Source: an uncultured Clostridium sp. (GTDB lineage: Bacteria > Bacillota > Clostridia > Peptostreptococcales > Peptostreptococcaceae). Taken from it: DNA of 15,322 nt. Shown piece by piece: positions 1 through 7,870 of the stretch. The notes under the pieces are model-generated. The model was not told the origin of the DNA, searched no databases, and worked only from the letters and a program-made list of their open reading frames with translations. Made by a program: the position numbers and the translations under genes. Position 1 is the first letter of the stretch. Every line of letters starts with the position of its first letter. The stretch covers positions 1-15,322 of the forward strand of contig USRS01000061.1 in assembly GCA_900557165.1 (NCBI GenBank), written 5' to 3'.

Positions 1-80
1 TCAAATTCCGCTGCTTGACCTATAATTATAGGTCCTGAACCTAATACTAATGTTTTCTTAATACTATCTATTTTAGGCAT
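1..80 (-). CDS. carB: Carbamoyl-phosphate synthase large subunit, 5' fragment (runs off the left edge)
   Basis: Only the first 26 codons are present. The protein begins [20 protein letters not shown] and continues into GQAAEFD. This is the signature N-terminus of the CarB carboxyphosphate domain: a basic start, a beta strand, the GSGPIxIGQ loop, then the start of the ExD motif. CarB makes carbamoyl phosphate from bicarbonate, ATP and the ammonia passed on by CarA. The start codon is supported by a GGGAGAAG ribosome binding site a few bases upstream. The gene follows carA with a 22-bp gap, so it should be co-transcribed with pyrF and carA under the PyrR leader. The rest of the protein lies outside the window. 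Confidence 0.93.
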   Translation of the reverse strand, partial: MPKIDSIKKTLVLGSGPIIIGQAAEF

Positions 81-102
81 ATTCTCTTCTCCCTTTAAAC
101 AA

Positions 103-1152
103 TTATAATAATTCTAAAAATTTATCAAATACATAAGTGCTGTCTTTTGGTCCTGGACAAGCCTCTGGATGATATTGAACACTATATATTGGTAATTCTT
201 TGTGTCTCATTCCTTCTACTGTATTATCATTTAAATTGATTTGAGTAACTTTCATGCACTCTGGCACTTCACTTACGTAGTATCCGTGATTTTGAGCGGT
301 TATAAATACTCTATCTTCTTCTAAATCTTTCACTGGATGATTTCCACCTCTGTGGCCGAATTTTAACTTTGATGTTTTTCCTCCGAATACTTTTCCTAAA
401 ATTTGATGCCCTAGACAAATTCCAACTACTGGTTTTTTGCCTACCATTTGTTTAACATTATTTACTATCTCTTCTAAATCATCTGGGTCTCCAGGTCCAT
501 TTGATAAGAAAATTAAATCTGGATCTATAGCTAAAACTTCTTCTGGTGAAGTTAAGGCTGGGAATATAGTTATATCACATCCTCTACTTGCAAAATTGTC
601 TATTATATTTTGTTTTACACCATAATCCATTATTGCAACCTTAGGTCCATTTCCTTTTACATATTCTATTTCTTTTCTAGAAACAGTAAGAACTGCTTGC
701 GTATTATCAAATGCTTGTAATTTATCATTTACATTATCTATTTTCGCATTATTATCTATAGTTATGATACCTTTCATAGTACCATTATTTCTTAATATTT
801 TTGTTAAAGCTCTTGTATCTATTCCTTCAAGGCCTATTATTTTATTTTGTTTTAAATATACATCTAAACTCATTTCACATCTAAAATTATTTGGTGCATT
901 ACTTTTTTCTCTCACTATAAAACCTTTAACTGCGACCATTTTAGATTGTACATCTTCCAAATTTATTCCGTAATTTCCTATTAAAGGATATGTCATTGTT
1001 ACTATTTGTCCGTAATAAGAAGGATCCGTTAAAACTTCCCCATAACCTGTCATTGACGTATTAAATACTACTTCTCCCACAGAATCATTTAAATAACCAA
1101 AAGCCTTCCCTTCAAAAATCGTTCCATCTTCTAAAATTAATTTTGCGTTCAT
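103..1152 (-). CDS. carA: Carbamoyl-phosphate synthase small (glutamine amidotransferase) subunit
   Basis: CarA hydrolyses glutamine and delivers ammonia to CarB for carbamoyl phosphate synthesis, feeding pyrimidine and possibly arginine synthesis in the cytoplasm. The 349-residue length is near the family norm. Residues 1-150 are the CarA-specific N-terminal domain, with the [17 protein letters not shown] motif at 30-46. Residues 170-349 are a class I glutaminase: LSNGPGDP at 216-223, the nucleophile Cys246 in [15 protein letters not shown] at 266-273, and the catalytic pair His328 and Glu330 in QYHPE. The gene starts 12 bp after pyrF and ends 22 bp before carB, all on one strand, so the product probably acts with the pyr pathway and is controlled by PyrR attenuation. 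No key residue is missing. Confidence 0.97.
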   Translation of the reverse strand: MNAKLILEDGTIFEGKAFGYLNDSVGEVVFNTSMTGYGEVLTDPSYYGQIVTMTYPLIGNYGINLEDVQSKMVAVKGFIVREKSNAPNNFRCEMSLDVYLKQNKIIGLEGIDTRALTKILRNNGTMKGIITIDNNAKIDNVNDKLQAFDNTQAVLTVSRKEIEYVKGNGPKVAIMDYGVKQNIIDNFASRGCDITIFPALTSPEEVLAIDPDLIFLSNGPGDPDDLEEIVNNVKQMVGKKPVVGICLGHQILGKVFGGKTSKLKFGHRGGNHPVKDLEEDRVFITAQNHGYYVSEVPECMKVTQINLNDNTVEGMRHKELPIYSVQYHPEACPGPKDSTYVFDKFLELL

Positions 1153-1164
1153 ATATCTTGCCCC

Positions 1165-1881
1165 CTAAGCATTTTCTATTTCTCTTGCAATATCAATCGC
1201 TGATTGTTTTGGATTCTCACTTTGAGTTATAGGTCTACCAACAACTAGATATTTAGCACCATTTTTAATTGCTTCAGCTGGTGTTACTACTCTCTTTTGA
1301 TCTCCTGCACTTGAAGATGATGGCCTTATCCCTGGACATACAGTTACAAAATCTTTTCCACAAACTTCTACTATTCTATCTACTTCTTTTGCAGAGCATA
1401 CTATCCCATCAATACCTGCTTTTTGTGCAAGTTTTGCCCTTTTAATAACTAATTCCTCTGTTGTCATATTACATCCTATGTCTTGTAAATCTTCGTTACT
1501 TAATGAAGTTAACACTGTAACTCCTACAATTATAGGCTTTTCTATATTTAACTTTGCTGCTTCTTCTTTTGCAACTAATGCACATTGTCTCATTCCTTCT
1601 AAATCTGAAACATGTATTGTCATTAACCAAACATTATCTCTCACTGCTGCTCTTACTGCACTTTTCATAGTGTTTGGTATGTCATGGAATTTAAGGTCTA
1701 AAAATACCTTTTTACCTTTTTCTTTAAGATACTCTAGCGTTTTACCTTTAGTGGCAACATATTGTTCTAATCCCACCTTAAATATATCTACACTATCTTC
1801 TAACTGGTCTATTAGTTCCTTAGCCTTATCAAAATTATCTGTATCAATAGCCACAATTAATTTGTCTTTTCCATTTTTCAT
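1165..1881 (-). CDS. pyrF: Orotidine-5'-phosphate decarboxylase
   Basis: PyrF converts OMP to UMP, the last step of de novo UMP synthesis. The protein has 238 residues, typical of the short bacterial class. Visible motifs are VAIDT at 10-14, the catalytic DxKxxD element in LDLKFHDIPNT (Asp62, Lys64, Asp67), PGIRP at 183-187 near the phosphate site, and VVGRPIT at 213-219, the phosphate-binding loop. It is the first gene of the operon here. The leader just upstream carries two PyrR loops and an intrinsic terminator, so UMP/UTP-bound PyrR should reduce expression when pyrimidines are plentiful. The start codon is preceded by GAGGGAG. Having pyrF first, ahead of carAB, differs from the classic Bacillus order. 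Confidence 0.97.
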   Translation of the reverse strand: MKNGKDKLIVAIDTDNFDKAKELIDQLEDSVDIFKVGLEQYVATKGKTLEYLKEKGKKVFLDLKFHDIPNTMKSAVRAAVRDNVWLMTIHVSDLEGMRQCALVAKEEAAKLNIEKPIIVGVTVLTSLSNEDLQDIGCNMTTEELVIKRAKLAQKAGIDGIVCSAKEVDRIVEVCGKDFVTVCPGIRPSSSSAGDQKRVVTPAEAIKNGAKYLVVGRPITQSENPKQSAIDIAREIENA

Positions 1882-1910
1882 TTAGCTTCACTCCCTCTTA
1901 ATAAAGCCTA

Positions 1911-1947
1911 TAAAAAAAATCCTTACACCAAAAGAGGTATAAGGATT
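1911..1947 (-). terminator. Intrinsic attenuator terminator of the pyr leader
   Basis: Read on the minus strand, AATCCTTATACC and GGTGTAAGGATT form a 12-bp stem with one G-U pair, a 6-nt loop and a run of eight Ts. It lies between the PyrR loops and pyrF, about 30 bases before the pyrF start codon. The 5' arm can instead pair with the 3' half of the nearer PyrR loop (GAGG...AUAAAGAU at 1993-2007 against AUCCUUAUACCUC at 1934-1946: 11 of 12 pairs by hand, plus a small internal loop). These are the mutually exclusive structures expected of a PyrR attenuator. Confidence 0.9.
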
Positions 1948-2000
1948 CTATATGCATAATCTAAACAATCTAATTAGTATTAGTTATGTGTTATCTTTAT

Positions 2001-2015
2001 CAGCCTCTCTGGACT
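2001..2015 (-). promoter_or_regulatory. PyrR-binding loop, proximal copy
   Basis: On the transcript strand the sequence is AGTCCAGAGAGGCTG, matching the conserved PyrR-binding anti-antiterminator loop (UCCAGAGAGGCU core) known from Bacillus pyr leaders. Flanking bases can extend it into a hairpin: GUCUUU upstream pairs with AAAGAU downstream, and AGUC pairs with GGCU next to the loop. Its 3' half overlaps the antiterminator strand, so PyrR binding here would free the terminator at 1911-1947. Confidence 0.9.
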
Positions 2016-2093
2016 ATTTTAAAAGACTTTATTATATTTTTATTTAATTGAATTAATTTCATAAATAATTAATGAATAAATCAAATAATTATA

Positions 2094-2108
2094 CAAGCCT
2101 CTCTGGAC
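2094..2108 (-). promoter_or_regulatory. PyrR-binding loop, distal (first transcribed) copy
   Basis: GTCCAGAGAGGCTTG on the transcript strand repeats the PyrR loop core seen at 2001-2015, about 93 bp away. The flanks form a long AU-rich stem: AAUAAUUA pairs with UAAUUAUU, and UUAAUGAAU with AUUCAUUAA. I see no U-tract terminator between this loop and the next one, so it may act on the same terminator, raise local PyrR binding, or be left from a lost first attenuator. Confidence 0.85.
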
Positions 2109-2153
2109 ATTTTTACTAATTATTTTCAATTCATTAATCTTAATTTTATATAA

Positions 2154-2181
2154 TTATTACACTTATTCTATTTCATGTCAA
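2154..2181 (-). promoter_or_regulatory. Sigma-A promoter of the pyrF-carA-carB operon
   Basis: On the minus strand TTGACA (2176-2181) is followed by a 16-bp spacer and TAATAA (2154-2159). The -35 is a perfect consensus and the -10 is close. Transcription would start near 2147, giving a leader of about 265 nt that contains both PyrR loops and the attenuator. The promoter begins only 27 bp past the stop codon of the nitroreductase gene. Confidence 0.8.
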
Positions 2182-2207
2182 CCATTCTTTATTCAATAAA
2201 TAAATTT

Positions 2208-3041
2208 TTATTCTAAGTTTTTATCTATAATACTAATGAAATATTTACTTTTTCTTCTATCTTTTATGTTCTTTTTAATATATTCTACTTTAATATTTTT
2301 TTCCCTACAACATATATCAAAATGTCTTAAGGCAATACCCATACTTATTTTATTTTCATCTTCTATTTTTAATCTTTTTTTAGGATGACATTCATATACG
2401 TCAAAACCATAATCTCTTTCTTTAAATATCCATGGTTGTTTATTCATAATGGAAGGTGACACTCTTACTCCCTCTAATACATCTTTCCACTTAGGATTAA
2501 ACTCGCTACAAATATCTTTCATTTTTTTCCTGTCATAACTTCTTTTACTTTTTCTAAATAAACTATCATACTGATCTGGATAACCAATTGCTAATACTGA
2601 AACTGGGTACTCTATTTCACTTTCATCAAGTATTTCATCTTCATCATCTAGTTCATTATCCATCTCTCTTGCATCTAATTGCATGAATTCTTCTACATCT
2701 TCTTTTTTCAACTTACATTTAATCCAAGTAGTTCCTACTCCTAAACAAGTTAATTCTAAAACTAACTTTTCTATGGCAAAGCCTACATTTTGCAAGTAAT
2801 CTTCACCTTTATTTGAAGTTATAATTATATAGTGCGGTGCTTTTACTTCAGATTCTTTACCTATTAAAAAATGTATTAAATGTCCTCTCTCAATTAAATG
2901 GGCTTTAATATTTAAATCGTTATTTAGATAAGTTATATCGCCACATAGACGTTTTATTTCTTCTAGTAATGGTTTTTTTATTACCTTACTTGAATAACCT
3001 TTTATCGATTTTCTATAAAAAAGAGCGTCATATAACTCCAT
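2208..3041 (-). CDS. Nitroreductase-family protein (TM1586-like)
   Basis: A 277-residue protein of the flavin nitroreductase superfamily. It probably binds FMN and reduces an unknown substrate with NAD(P)H. The N-terminus (LYDALFYRKSIKGYSS) matches the usual R+S FMN-phosphate element. The middle has HYIIITSNKG (about 70-79) and LTCLGVGTTWIK (about 97-108). The C-terminal half has WKDVLEGVRVSPSIMNKQPW and MGIALRHFDICC. This layout resembles the clostridial 'putative TM nitroreductase' group (two half-domains in one chain), recognised by eye only. An acidic stretch, DNELDDEDEILDESEIE, near residues 127-143 looks like a surface loop insertion. AGGAGGTTATAG fixes the start codon. It is divergent from the aminopeptidase gene at 3317. 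I see no clear terminator before the pyr promoter, so some read-through into the pyr leader is possible. Confidence 0.8.
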   Translation of the reverse strand: MELYDALFYRKSIKGYSSKVIKKPLLEEIKRLCGDITYLNNDLNIKAHLIERGHLIHFLIGKESEVKAPHYIIITSNKGEDYLQNVGFAIEKLVLELTCLGVGTTWIKCKLKKEDVEEFMQLDAREMDNELDDEDEILDESEIEYPVSVLAIGYPDQYDSLFRKSKRSYDRKKMKDICSEFNPKWKDVLEGVRVSPSIMNKQPWIFKERDYGFDVYECHPKKRLKIEDENKISMGIALRHFDICCREKNIKVEYIKKNIKDRRKSKYFISIIDKNLE

Positions 3042-3271
3042 CTATAACCTCCTAACTGAAATGTTTTCCCATCCTTTATCATAACTATATTAAATTTAGA
3101 TGTTATCAATTTCTTAATTTATTACTACTACATTATTATAAGATTTTTATCTATTTTTTAAAATAAAATATTTCAATTTTGTACAATTTTTTATCAAAAT
3201 ATTTTTTTATTATGAATGCTTAAAATAAGTTTATGCATGATTATTTTAATATGATGAAAACTATAACATAA

Positions 3272-3280
3272 TGCTATAAT
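3272..3280 (+). promoter_or_regulatory. Extended -10 promoter of the aminopeptidase gene
   Basis: TGCTATAAT is a perfect extended -10 element 37 bp before the chosen start codon at 3317. No good -35 hexamer is visible at 16-18 bp, which is usual for extended -10 promoters. The same 275-bp gap must also hold the nitroreductase promoter on the other strand, which I could not place with confidence. Confidence 0.6.
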
Positions 3281-3316
3281 ATGATTATTACTAAATTTTA
3301 TAATTGGAGGATTAAA

Positions 3317-4546
3317 ATGGATTTTGATAGAAATTTACAAAAATACGCCGAATTAGCAATTAAAGTTGGTGTAAATATTCAACCTAATCAAACGTTACTT
3401 ATTAGAACACCTATTGAATGTGCTGATTTTGTAAGATATGCAGTAAAGTGTGCTTATGAAAATGGAGCTAGAAATGTCTATGTAGAATGGTCAGATGAAG
3501 AATGCTCTTTAGCAAGATATTTATACGCACCTGATGATGTATTTAATGAATTCCCTCATTGGGTTTCAGAACAATATGTACATATAGCAAAGGAAGGAGG
3601 AGCATTTTTAAGTGTATATGCATCTAATCCAGATTTACTTAAAGATGTAGACCCTCAAAGAGTTGCTAATTATCAAAAGGCTTCAGGTATAGCTTTAAAA
3701 GAGTGGAGATCTTATACCTTAACAGATAAATGTAAGTGGAGTATAGTTTCTGTTCCTACTAAACCTTGGGCACATAAAATTTTCCCTGATATACATGAAA
3801 ATGAAGCTGTAGATAAACTTTGGGATTTAATATTTAAATGTACAAGAGTTGATCAAGAAGATCCAATTGAAGCTTGGAGACAACATAATGCTAATTTAGA
3901 AACAAGAACAGAATTCTTAAACAAAAAGAATTTTAAAACTTTAAAATATAAATCTTCAAAAACTGATTTAACTATAGGACTTCCTGAAAATCATATTTGG
4001 GAAAGTGGTGCATCTGTTGACCCTAATGGTATTAACTTTAATCCAAATATGCCAACAGAAGAAATATTTACTCTCCCTCATAAATATGAAGTAAATGGTG
4101 TTGTACATAGTACTAAACCTTTAGTTTATGGTGGAAATATTATAGATGATTTTTCATTAACATTTAAAGATGGAAAAATCATAGATTGTAGTGCTGCTAA
4201 AGGTGAAGAAACTTTAAAAAATCTTATAGCAACAGATGAGGGATCTCATTACTTAGGTGAGGTGGCTCTAGTCCCTCATAAATCACCTATATCAGACACT
4301 AATGTAGTATTTTATAACACATTATATGATGAAAATGCATCTTGTCATTTAGCTCTTGGCTCAGCTTATGCTACTTGCATAAAAGATGGTGCAAATTTAC
4401 CTAGAGAAGAATATGACAAATATGGAATAAATGATAGTTTAACACACGTTGACTTTATGATTGGTTCTCCTGACTTACAAATAGTAGGTGAAACTCATGA
4501 TGGGGAAACTGTTCAAATATTCAAAGATGGAAACTGGGCATTCTAG
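3317..4546 (+). CDS. M29-family metallo-aminopeptidase (AmpS/PepS type)
   Basis: A 409-residue cytosolic aminopeptidase of the thermophilic aminopeptidase (M29) family, which removes N-terminal residues from peptides using two metal ions. The residues expected for metal binding and catalysis are all visible: Glu248/Glu249 in MPTEEIF, Glu315 in LGEVALVPH, His344 in NASCHLALG, Tyr351 in GSAY, and His377 and Asp379 in HVDFMIGSPD. The length is normal for the family. I start at 3317 because GGAGG sits 6 bases upstream; an in-frame ATG 12 codons earlier overlaps the promoter and lacks a ribosome binding site. The gene is monocistronic, with its own extended -10 promoter and a strong terminator. 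The likely role is peptide turnover. The symbol varies between species (ampS, pepS), so none is given. Confidence 0.93.
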   Translation: MDFDRNLQKYAELAIKVGVNIQPNQTLLIRTPIECADFVRYAVKCAYENGARNVYVEWSDEECSLARYLYAPDDVFNEFPHWVSEQYVHIAKEGGAFLSVYASNPDLLKDVDPQRVANYQKASGIALKEWRSYTLTDKCKWSIVSVPTKPWAHKIFPDIHENEAVDKLWDLIFKCTRVDQEDPIEAWRQHNANLETRTEFLNKKNFKTLKYKSSKTDLTIGLPENHIWESGASVDPNGINFNPNMPTEEIFTLPHKYEVNGVVHSTKPLVYGGNIIDDFSLTFKDGKIIDCSAAKGEETLKNLIATDEGSHYLGEVALVPHKSPISDTNVVFYNTLYDENASCHLALGSAYATCIKDGANLPREEYDKYGINDSLTHVDFMIGSPDLQIVGETHDGETVQIFKDGNWAF

Positions 4547-4564
4547 TTTTTTATAATAATAATT

Positions 4565-4594
4565 AAAAAGAGGCTATATAAATAGCCTCTTTTT
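4565..4594. terminator. Bidirectional intrinsic terminator between aminopeptidase gene and metH
   Basis: AAAAAGAGGCTAT and ATAGCCTCTTTTT form a 13-bp perfect stem with a 4-nt loop, ending in U runs on both strands. It ends the aminopeptidase transcript 20 bp after its stop. It is also the first good terminator downstream of metH on the minus strand, implying a 3' UTR of about 175 nt there. Confidence 0.9.
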
Positions 4595-4620
4595 ATGTTG
4601 ACGAGAATTTTTAATTTTGT

Positions 4621-4658
4621 TTAATCTAAATAGATTAATTTTAGTTGTTTACCAACTA
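4621..4658. repeat. Two small tandem inverted repeats in the metH 3' region
   Basis: TTAATCTA/TAGATTAA (4621-4638, 2-nt loop) and TAGTTG/CAACTA (4642-4658, 5-nt loop) lie side by side between the metH stop and the shared terminator. Neither has a U-tract. They may be mRNA 3'-end structures or chance in AT-rich DNA. Nothing else is visible in 4598-4770. Confidence 0.3.
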
Positions 4659-4770
4659 TTATTTAATATTAACATATAAACACAATTTATAATATATTTT
4701 TTACTTATTTAAATAGAAAATTTTTATAAACTGCCTTTCTATTTTAACATATTATTATATTTTTTTTCAA

Positions 4771-7161
4771 TTATATTTTATACTTAAAATTTATTTTAGC
4801 TATTTCTACAGCAGATTTTGCATCTTTAGAGTAATAATCAGCATTTATTTTTTCAGCATATTCTTCTGTAACTACAGCTCCACCGACAAATACCTTAGCA
4901 CTTATGTCATTTTCTTTTAAAGCTTCTATTGTCTTTTTCATATTTTCAACTGTAGTAGTCATTAACGCACTAAGACCTATAAGTTCAATATTTTCTTCCT
5001 TAGCCCTTTTTACAACTTCTTCAATAGGTACATCTTTTCCTAAATCAATTACTTCATAGCCATAGTTTTCAAGCATTATTTTCACTATATTTTTTCCTAT
5101 ATCATGAATATCTCCTTGAACAGTAGCTACTATAATTTTTCCTTTTGATGATGAATTATTATTGCTTAATCTATCTTTTATTATATTTAATGCAATTTTC
5201 ACAGTTTCTGCTGATTGTATCATCTGTGGTAAAAATAATTCACCTTTATCGTATTTATTACCTACTTTATCTAAAGCTGGGATTAAAACTTCATCAAGTA
5301 CATAATTTTCATCTTCAGTCTCTAAAATTTCAAAAGTTAAATCTTTAGCTTCTTCTTTTAATCCTCTTTCAATTGCATCTTCTAAAGTTAAATCTACCTC
5401 TTTCATAGATTTATTTACTTGTTTTACTGCTGAAACATCTTTAAATTTATCAATAAATTCTAAACAACCTTTGTCCATGTTATTTATTACCTTATAAGCA
5501 TATACTGATTCTACCATTATTTTATTCTCTGTATTAATTATAGGTAAATCTAATCCTGCACCTAATGCTAAATTTAAATATGTGTTATTTAATGCTGGTC
5601 TATTTGGTATACCGAAGGAAATATTTGATACTCCTAATATAGTTTTACATCCTAACTTTTCTTTTACCATTTTTATGGCCTTTATAGTTTCCATAGCTTC
5701 ACTCTGTTGAGCAGAAACTGTAAGAGATAAACAGTCTATGAATATATCACTTCTTTTTATTCCATATATTTCAGCTCTTTCTACTATTTTTTTAGCAATT
5801 TCAAATCTTCCCTCTGCTGTACTTGGTATTCCCCTTTCATCCAGGGTTAATCCTACCACGCAGGCTCCGTATTTTTTGACTAAAGGTAAAACAGATTGTA
5901 GAGATTTTTCTTTCCCATTTACTGAGTTAACAATAGTTCTTCCATTATAATATCTCAGTCCTGCTTCTAATGCCTTTACATTGGAAGAATCTATTTGTAG
6001 TGGAGTATCTACAACTTCTTGTATTCCTTTTATAACTCTCTTCATGGCTTTTTCTTCATCTAAATCTGGAACACCCACATTTAAATTAAGAATTTCTGAA
6101 CCTTCGTTACTTTGTTCTAAGGCTAAGTTTATAACATAGTCATTATTACCACTATAATAAGCATCTATTAAAGGTTGTCTTCCTGTTGGATTTAATCGTT
6201 CTCCAACTATAGTAGGACCTTGTACATCAACATATTTACTTGCAGAACAAACTATAGTACTTTCTTTCTTATTTGGTGATTTCTTTTGAAGTAAATCCAT
6301 ATTATCACAAACTTCTTTAATAAAGGTTTCATTAGTTCCACAACATCCACCTATAATAGAAACGCCTAAATCTACAAACTTTTTCACACCTTGGAAAAAT
6401 TCATTGGCAGTCATCTTATAAATCGTTTTACCATCTTCTATTTCAGGTAAACCTGCATTAGCTTGAACAATTACAGGAACATTAGATAACCCTGTAATTA
6501 TTTTTACTATAGGAAGTAATTGTTTTGGACCAAGAGAACAGTTAACTCCTAATGCGTCAACTCCTAAGCCTTCCAGTGTTGCTACCATAGATTCTGGTAA
6601 ACACCCTGTGAAACTTCTTCCATTTTCATCAAAAGTCATGGTACATATAACTGGTAAGTTTGTATTTTCTTTAGCTGCAAGTACTGCCGCTTTAGCTTCA
6701 TATAAATCCATCATTGTTTCTATTATTATTAAATCTGCACCACTTTTTTCACCTTGTATAGCTTGTCTTTTAAAAATCTCATAAGCTCTATCAAAAGATA
6801 GAGTTCCCATTGGTTCTAACATTTCGCCAATCGGTCCAATATCTAAAGCAACAAATCTAGGTTTACTTTTATCACTTTCTGAAATTGCTTGCTTTGCTAT
6901 TTTAATGGCATTATCAATTATTTCTTCTACTGTGTATCCCAGTTTAGTAACTTTTAATTCATTGCATCCAAATGTATTAGTTGTTAATACATTACTCCCC
7001 GCTTCCAAATATTTTTTATGTATTTTTAATAATTTATCAGGATTTTTCAGTCCAAATATTTCTGGATTATCTCCAATAGGAAGGCCTTCCCTCTGAAGCA
7101 TTGTTCCCATTGCACCGTCAAATATTAATAAATTATCTTTTAAGTATTTTTTTATCTCCAC
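4771..7161 (-). CDS. metH: Cobalamin-dependent methionine synthase without activation domain
   Basis: A 796-residue protein that moves the methyl group of 5-methyltetrahydrofolate to homocysteine through cobalamin. Domains in order: homocysteine methyltransferase (about 1-290) with FDGAMGTML, GVNCSLGP (Cys208) and GGCCGT (Cys273, Cys274), which supply the three zinc ligands; pterin-binding domain (about 315-580) with GERLNPTGR and LQIDSS; helical B12 cap (about 590-675); B12 domain (about 675-796) with DIHDIGKN (His686 is the cobalt ligand), GLSALMTTT and VFVGGAV. The usual C-terminal AdoMet reactivation domain is absent, and the gene just upstream seems to supply it. I start at the GTG at 7161 because AGGAGGG lies 8 bases before it; a longer frame to 7215 has no ribosome binding site and adds residues unlike the family. 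The start overlaps the upstream gene by 29 bp. Confidence 0.95.
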   Translation of the reverse strand: MEIKKYLKDNLLIFDGAMGTMLQREGLPIGDNPEIFGLKNPDKLLKIHKKYLEAGSNVLTTNTFGCNELKVTKLGYTVEEIIDNAIKIAKQAISESDKSKPRFVALDIGPIGEMLEPMGTLSFDRAYEIFKRQAIQGEKSGADLIIIETMMDLYEAKAAVLAAKENTNLPVICTMTFDENGRSFTGCLPESMVATLEGLGVDALGVNCSLGPKQLLPIVKIITGLSNVPVIVQANAGLPEIEDGKTIYKMTANEFFQGVKKFVDLGVSIIGGCCGTNETFIKEVCDNMDLLQKKSPNKKESTIVCSASKYVDVQGPTIVGERLNPTGRQPLIDAYYSGNNDYVINLALEQSNEGSEILNLNVGVPDLDEEKAMKRVIKGIQEVVDTPLQIDSSNVKALEAGLRYYNGRTIVNSVNGKEKSLQSVLPLVKKYGACVVGLTLDERGIPSTAEGRFEIAKKIVERAEIYGIKRSDIFIDCLSLTVSAQQSEAMETIKAIKMVKEKLGCKTILGVSNISFGIPNRPALNNTYLNLALGAGLDLPIINTENKIMVESVYAYKVINNMDKGCLEFIDKFKDVSAVKQVNKSMKEVDLTLEDAIERGLKEEAKDLTFEILETEDENYVLDEVLIPALDKVGNKYDKGELFLPQMIQSAETVKIALNIIKDRLSNNNSSSKGKIIVATVQGDIHDIGKNIVKIMLENYGYEVIDLGKDVPIEEVVKRAKEENIELIGLSALMTTTVENMKKTIEALKENDISAKVFVGGAVVTEEYAEKINADYYSKDAKSAVEIAKINFKYKI

Positions 7162-7870
7162 AACTATGGCCCTCCTTTTTATAGTCACAATTATGTCTAT
7201 TATTACAATAATCACAAGATTTTTTAGTACTTATAGCTTTCTTGTCAGATACTCCAATTAAAGCTACTACTGATTTTCTAGGTATCATAATTCCGCTATT
7301 AGTAACTGTTAAGCCTATTTCTTTTTGAGTGTTTAATATATTATTTATATCTATATTTTTATCTATGGATAAATCCCCATAACCAGGACTATATCTATAA
7401 GTAATATATCTATCTTCACTTGATAAATTTTTAGCTATATTTTCTTGAACTACATCACAAACTTCTTCTATGGCAGTTGTAGCACAAGCATCCATAATTA
7501 CGCCTTTAGTTAAATTTGTATAAGTTAACTTTCTTATTTCTCGTTCTATATCTAATCCTAAAGTTGTTGCCATTAATATACATTCATCACATTTTTCAAA
7601 TAAATTATATATATCATTACTTTCTAATATAAGATTTCCATTCTCTAATATAACTTGTTTTTTCCCATTTTCCTTGTTTATTTTCTTTATTGTATATCTT
7701 CTTAAAACAAATTTAGGATTTATTATTTTTTTAGTCTCTTCAATACTTTCATCAATAAGATTTGATAAATCTTCATTTATATTTTGATTTTTATATTGTA
7801 AATATCTTAAAACTTCTTTTTTGTCTATTTTAATTAATTCTTTTATATTGTTTATCATCTTATTTACCAT
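7133..7870 (-). CDS. Stand-alone MetH reactivation-domain protein
   Basis: A 245-residue protein matching the vitamin B12-dependent methionine synthase activation domain as a separate polypeptide. In E. coli MetH this domain uses AdoMet and reduced flavodoxin to rescue oxidised cob(II)alamin; the same role is inferred here. Supporting motifs are RYSPGYGD at 159-166, in the place of the AdoMet-binding RxxxGY region, and GLTVTNSGIMIPRKSV at 186-201, comparable to the TES..MxPAxSV element. The C-terminal tail has four cysteines (219, 222, 228, 237; CX2CX5CX8C), which could hold a zinc ion or Fe-S cluster. The gene overlaps luxS by 11 bp and metH by 29 bp, so translational coupling is likely. A second ATG at 7858 is an alternative start; neither has a strong ribosome binding site. 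Confidence 0.87.
   Translation of the reverse strand: MVNKMINNIKELIKIDKKEVLRYLQYKNQNINEDLSNLIDESIEETKKIINPKFVLRRYTIKKINKENGKKQVILENGNLILESNDIYNLFEKCDECILMATTLGLDIEREIRKLTYTNLTKGVIMDACATTAIEEVCDVVQENIAKNLSSEDRYITYRYSPGYGDLSIDKNIDINNILNTQKEIGLTVTNSGIMIPRKSVVALIGVSDKKAISTKKSCDYCNNRHNCDYKKEGHSCGDKKILKR
7170..7176 (-). promoter_or_regulatory. Ribosome binding site that sets the metH GTG start
   Basis: AGGAGGG on the minus strand lies 8 bases before the GTG at 7161-7159, within the coding sequence of the upstream activation protein. It is the only good Shine-Dalgarno match near the metH N-terminus and decides against longer starts. Confidence 0.75.

Noticed and set aside
437..973. Open frames on the plus strand across carA
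   Set aside because: They are antisense to a strongly conserved gene, have no ribosome binding site and no recognisable protein content.
2004..2066. Short 20-codon frame in the pyr leader that could be a leader peptide
   Set aside because: It has no ribosome binding site and overlaps the PyrR loop; the PyrR mechanism does not need a leader peptide.
2016..2093. Possible terminator between the two PyrR loops (10-bp AU stem)
   Set aside because: The stem is pure A-U with one G-U pair, has a long loop and is followed by A-rich sequence rather than a U-tract.
5145..7096. Several open frames on the plus strand across metH
   Set aside because: They are antisense shadows of metH, rich in Leu/Ser/Ile as expected from the complement of AT-rich coding DNA, with no start signals.
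7162..7215. Longer N-terminus for metH
   Set aside because: The extra residues are hydrophobic and unlike the family, no ribosome binding site precedes them, and AGGAGGG points to the GTG at 7161.
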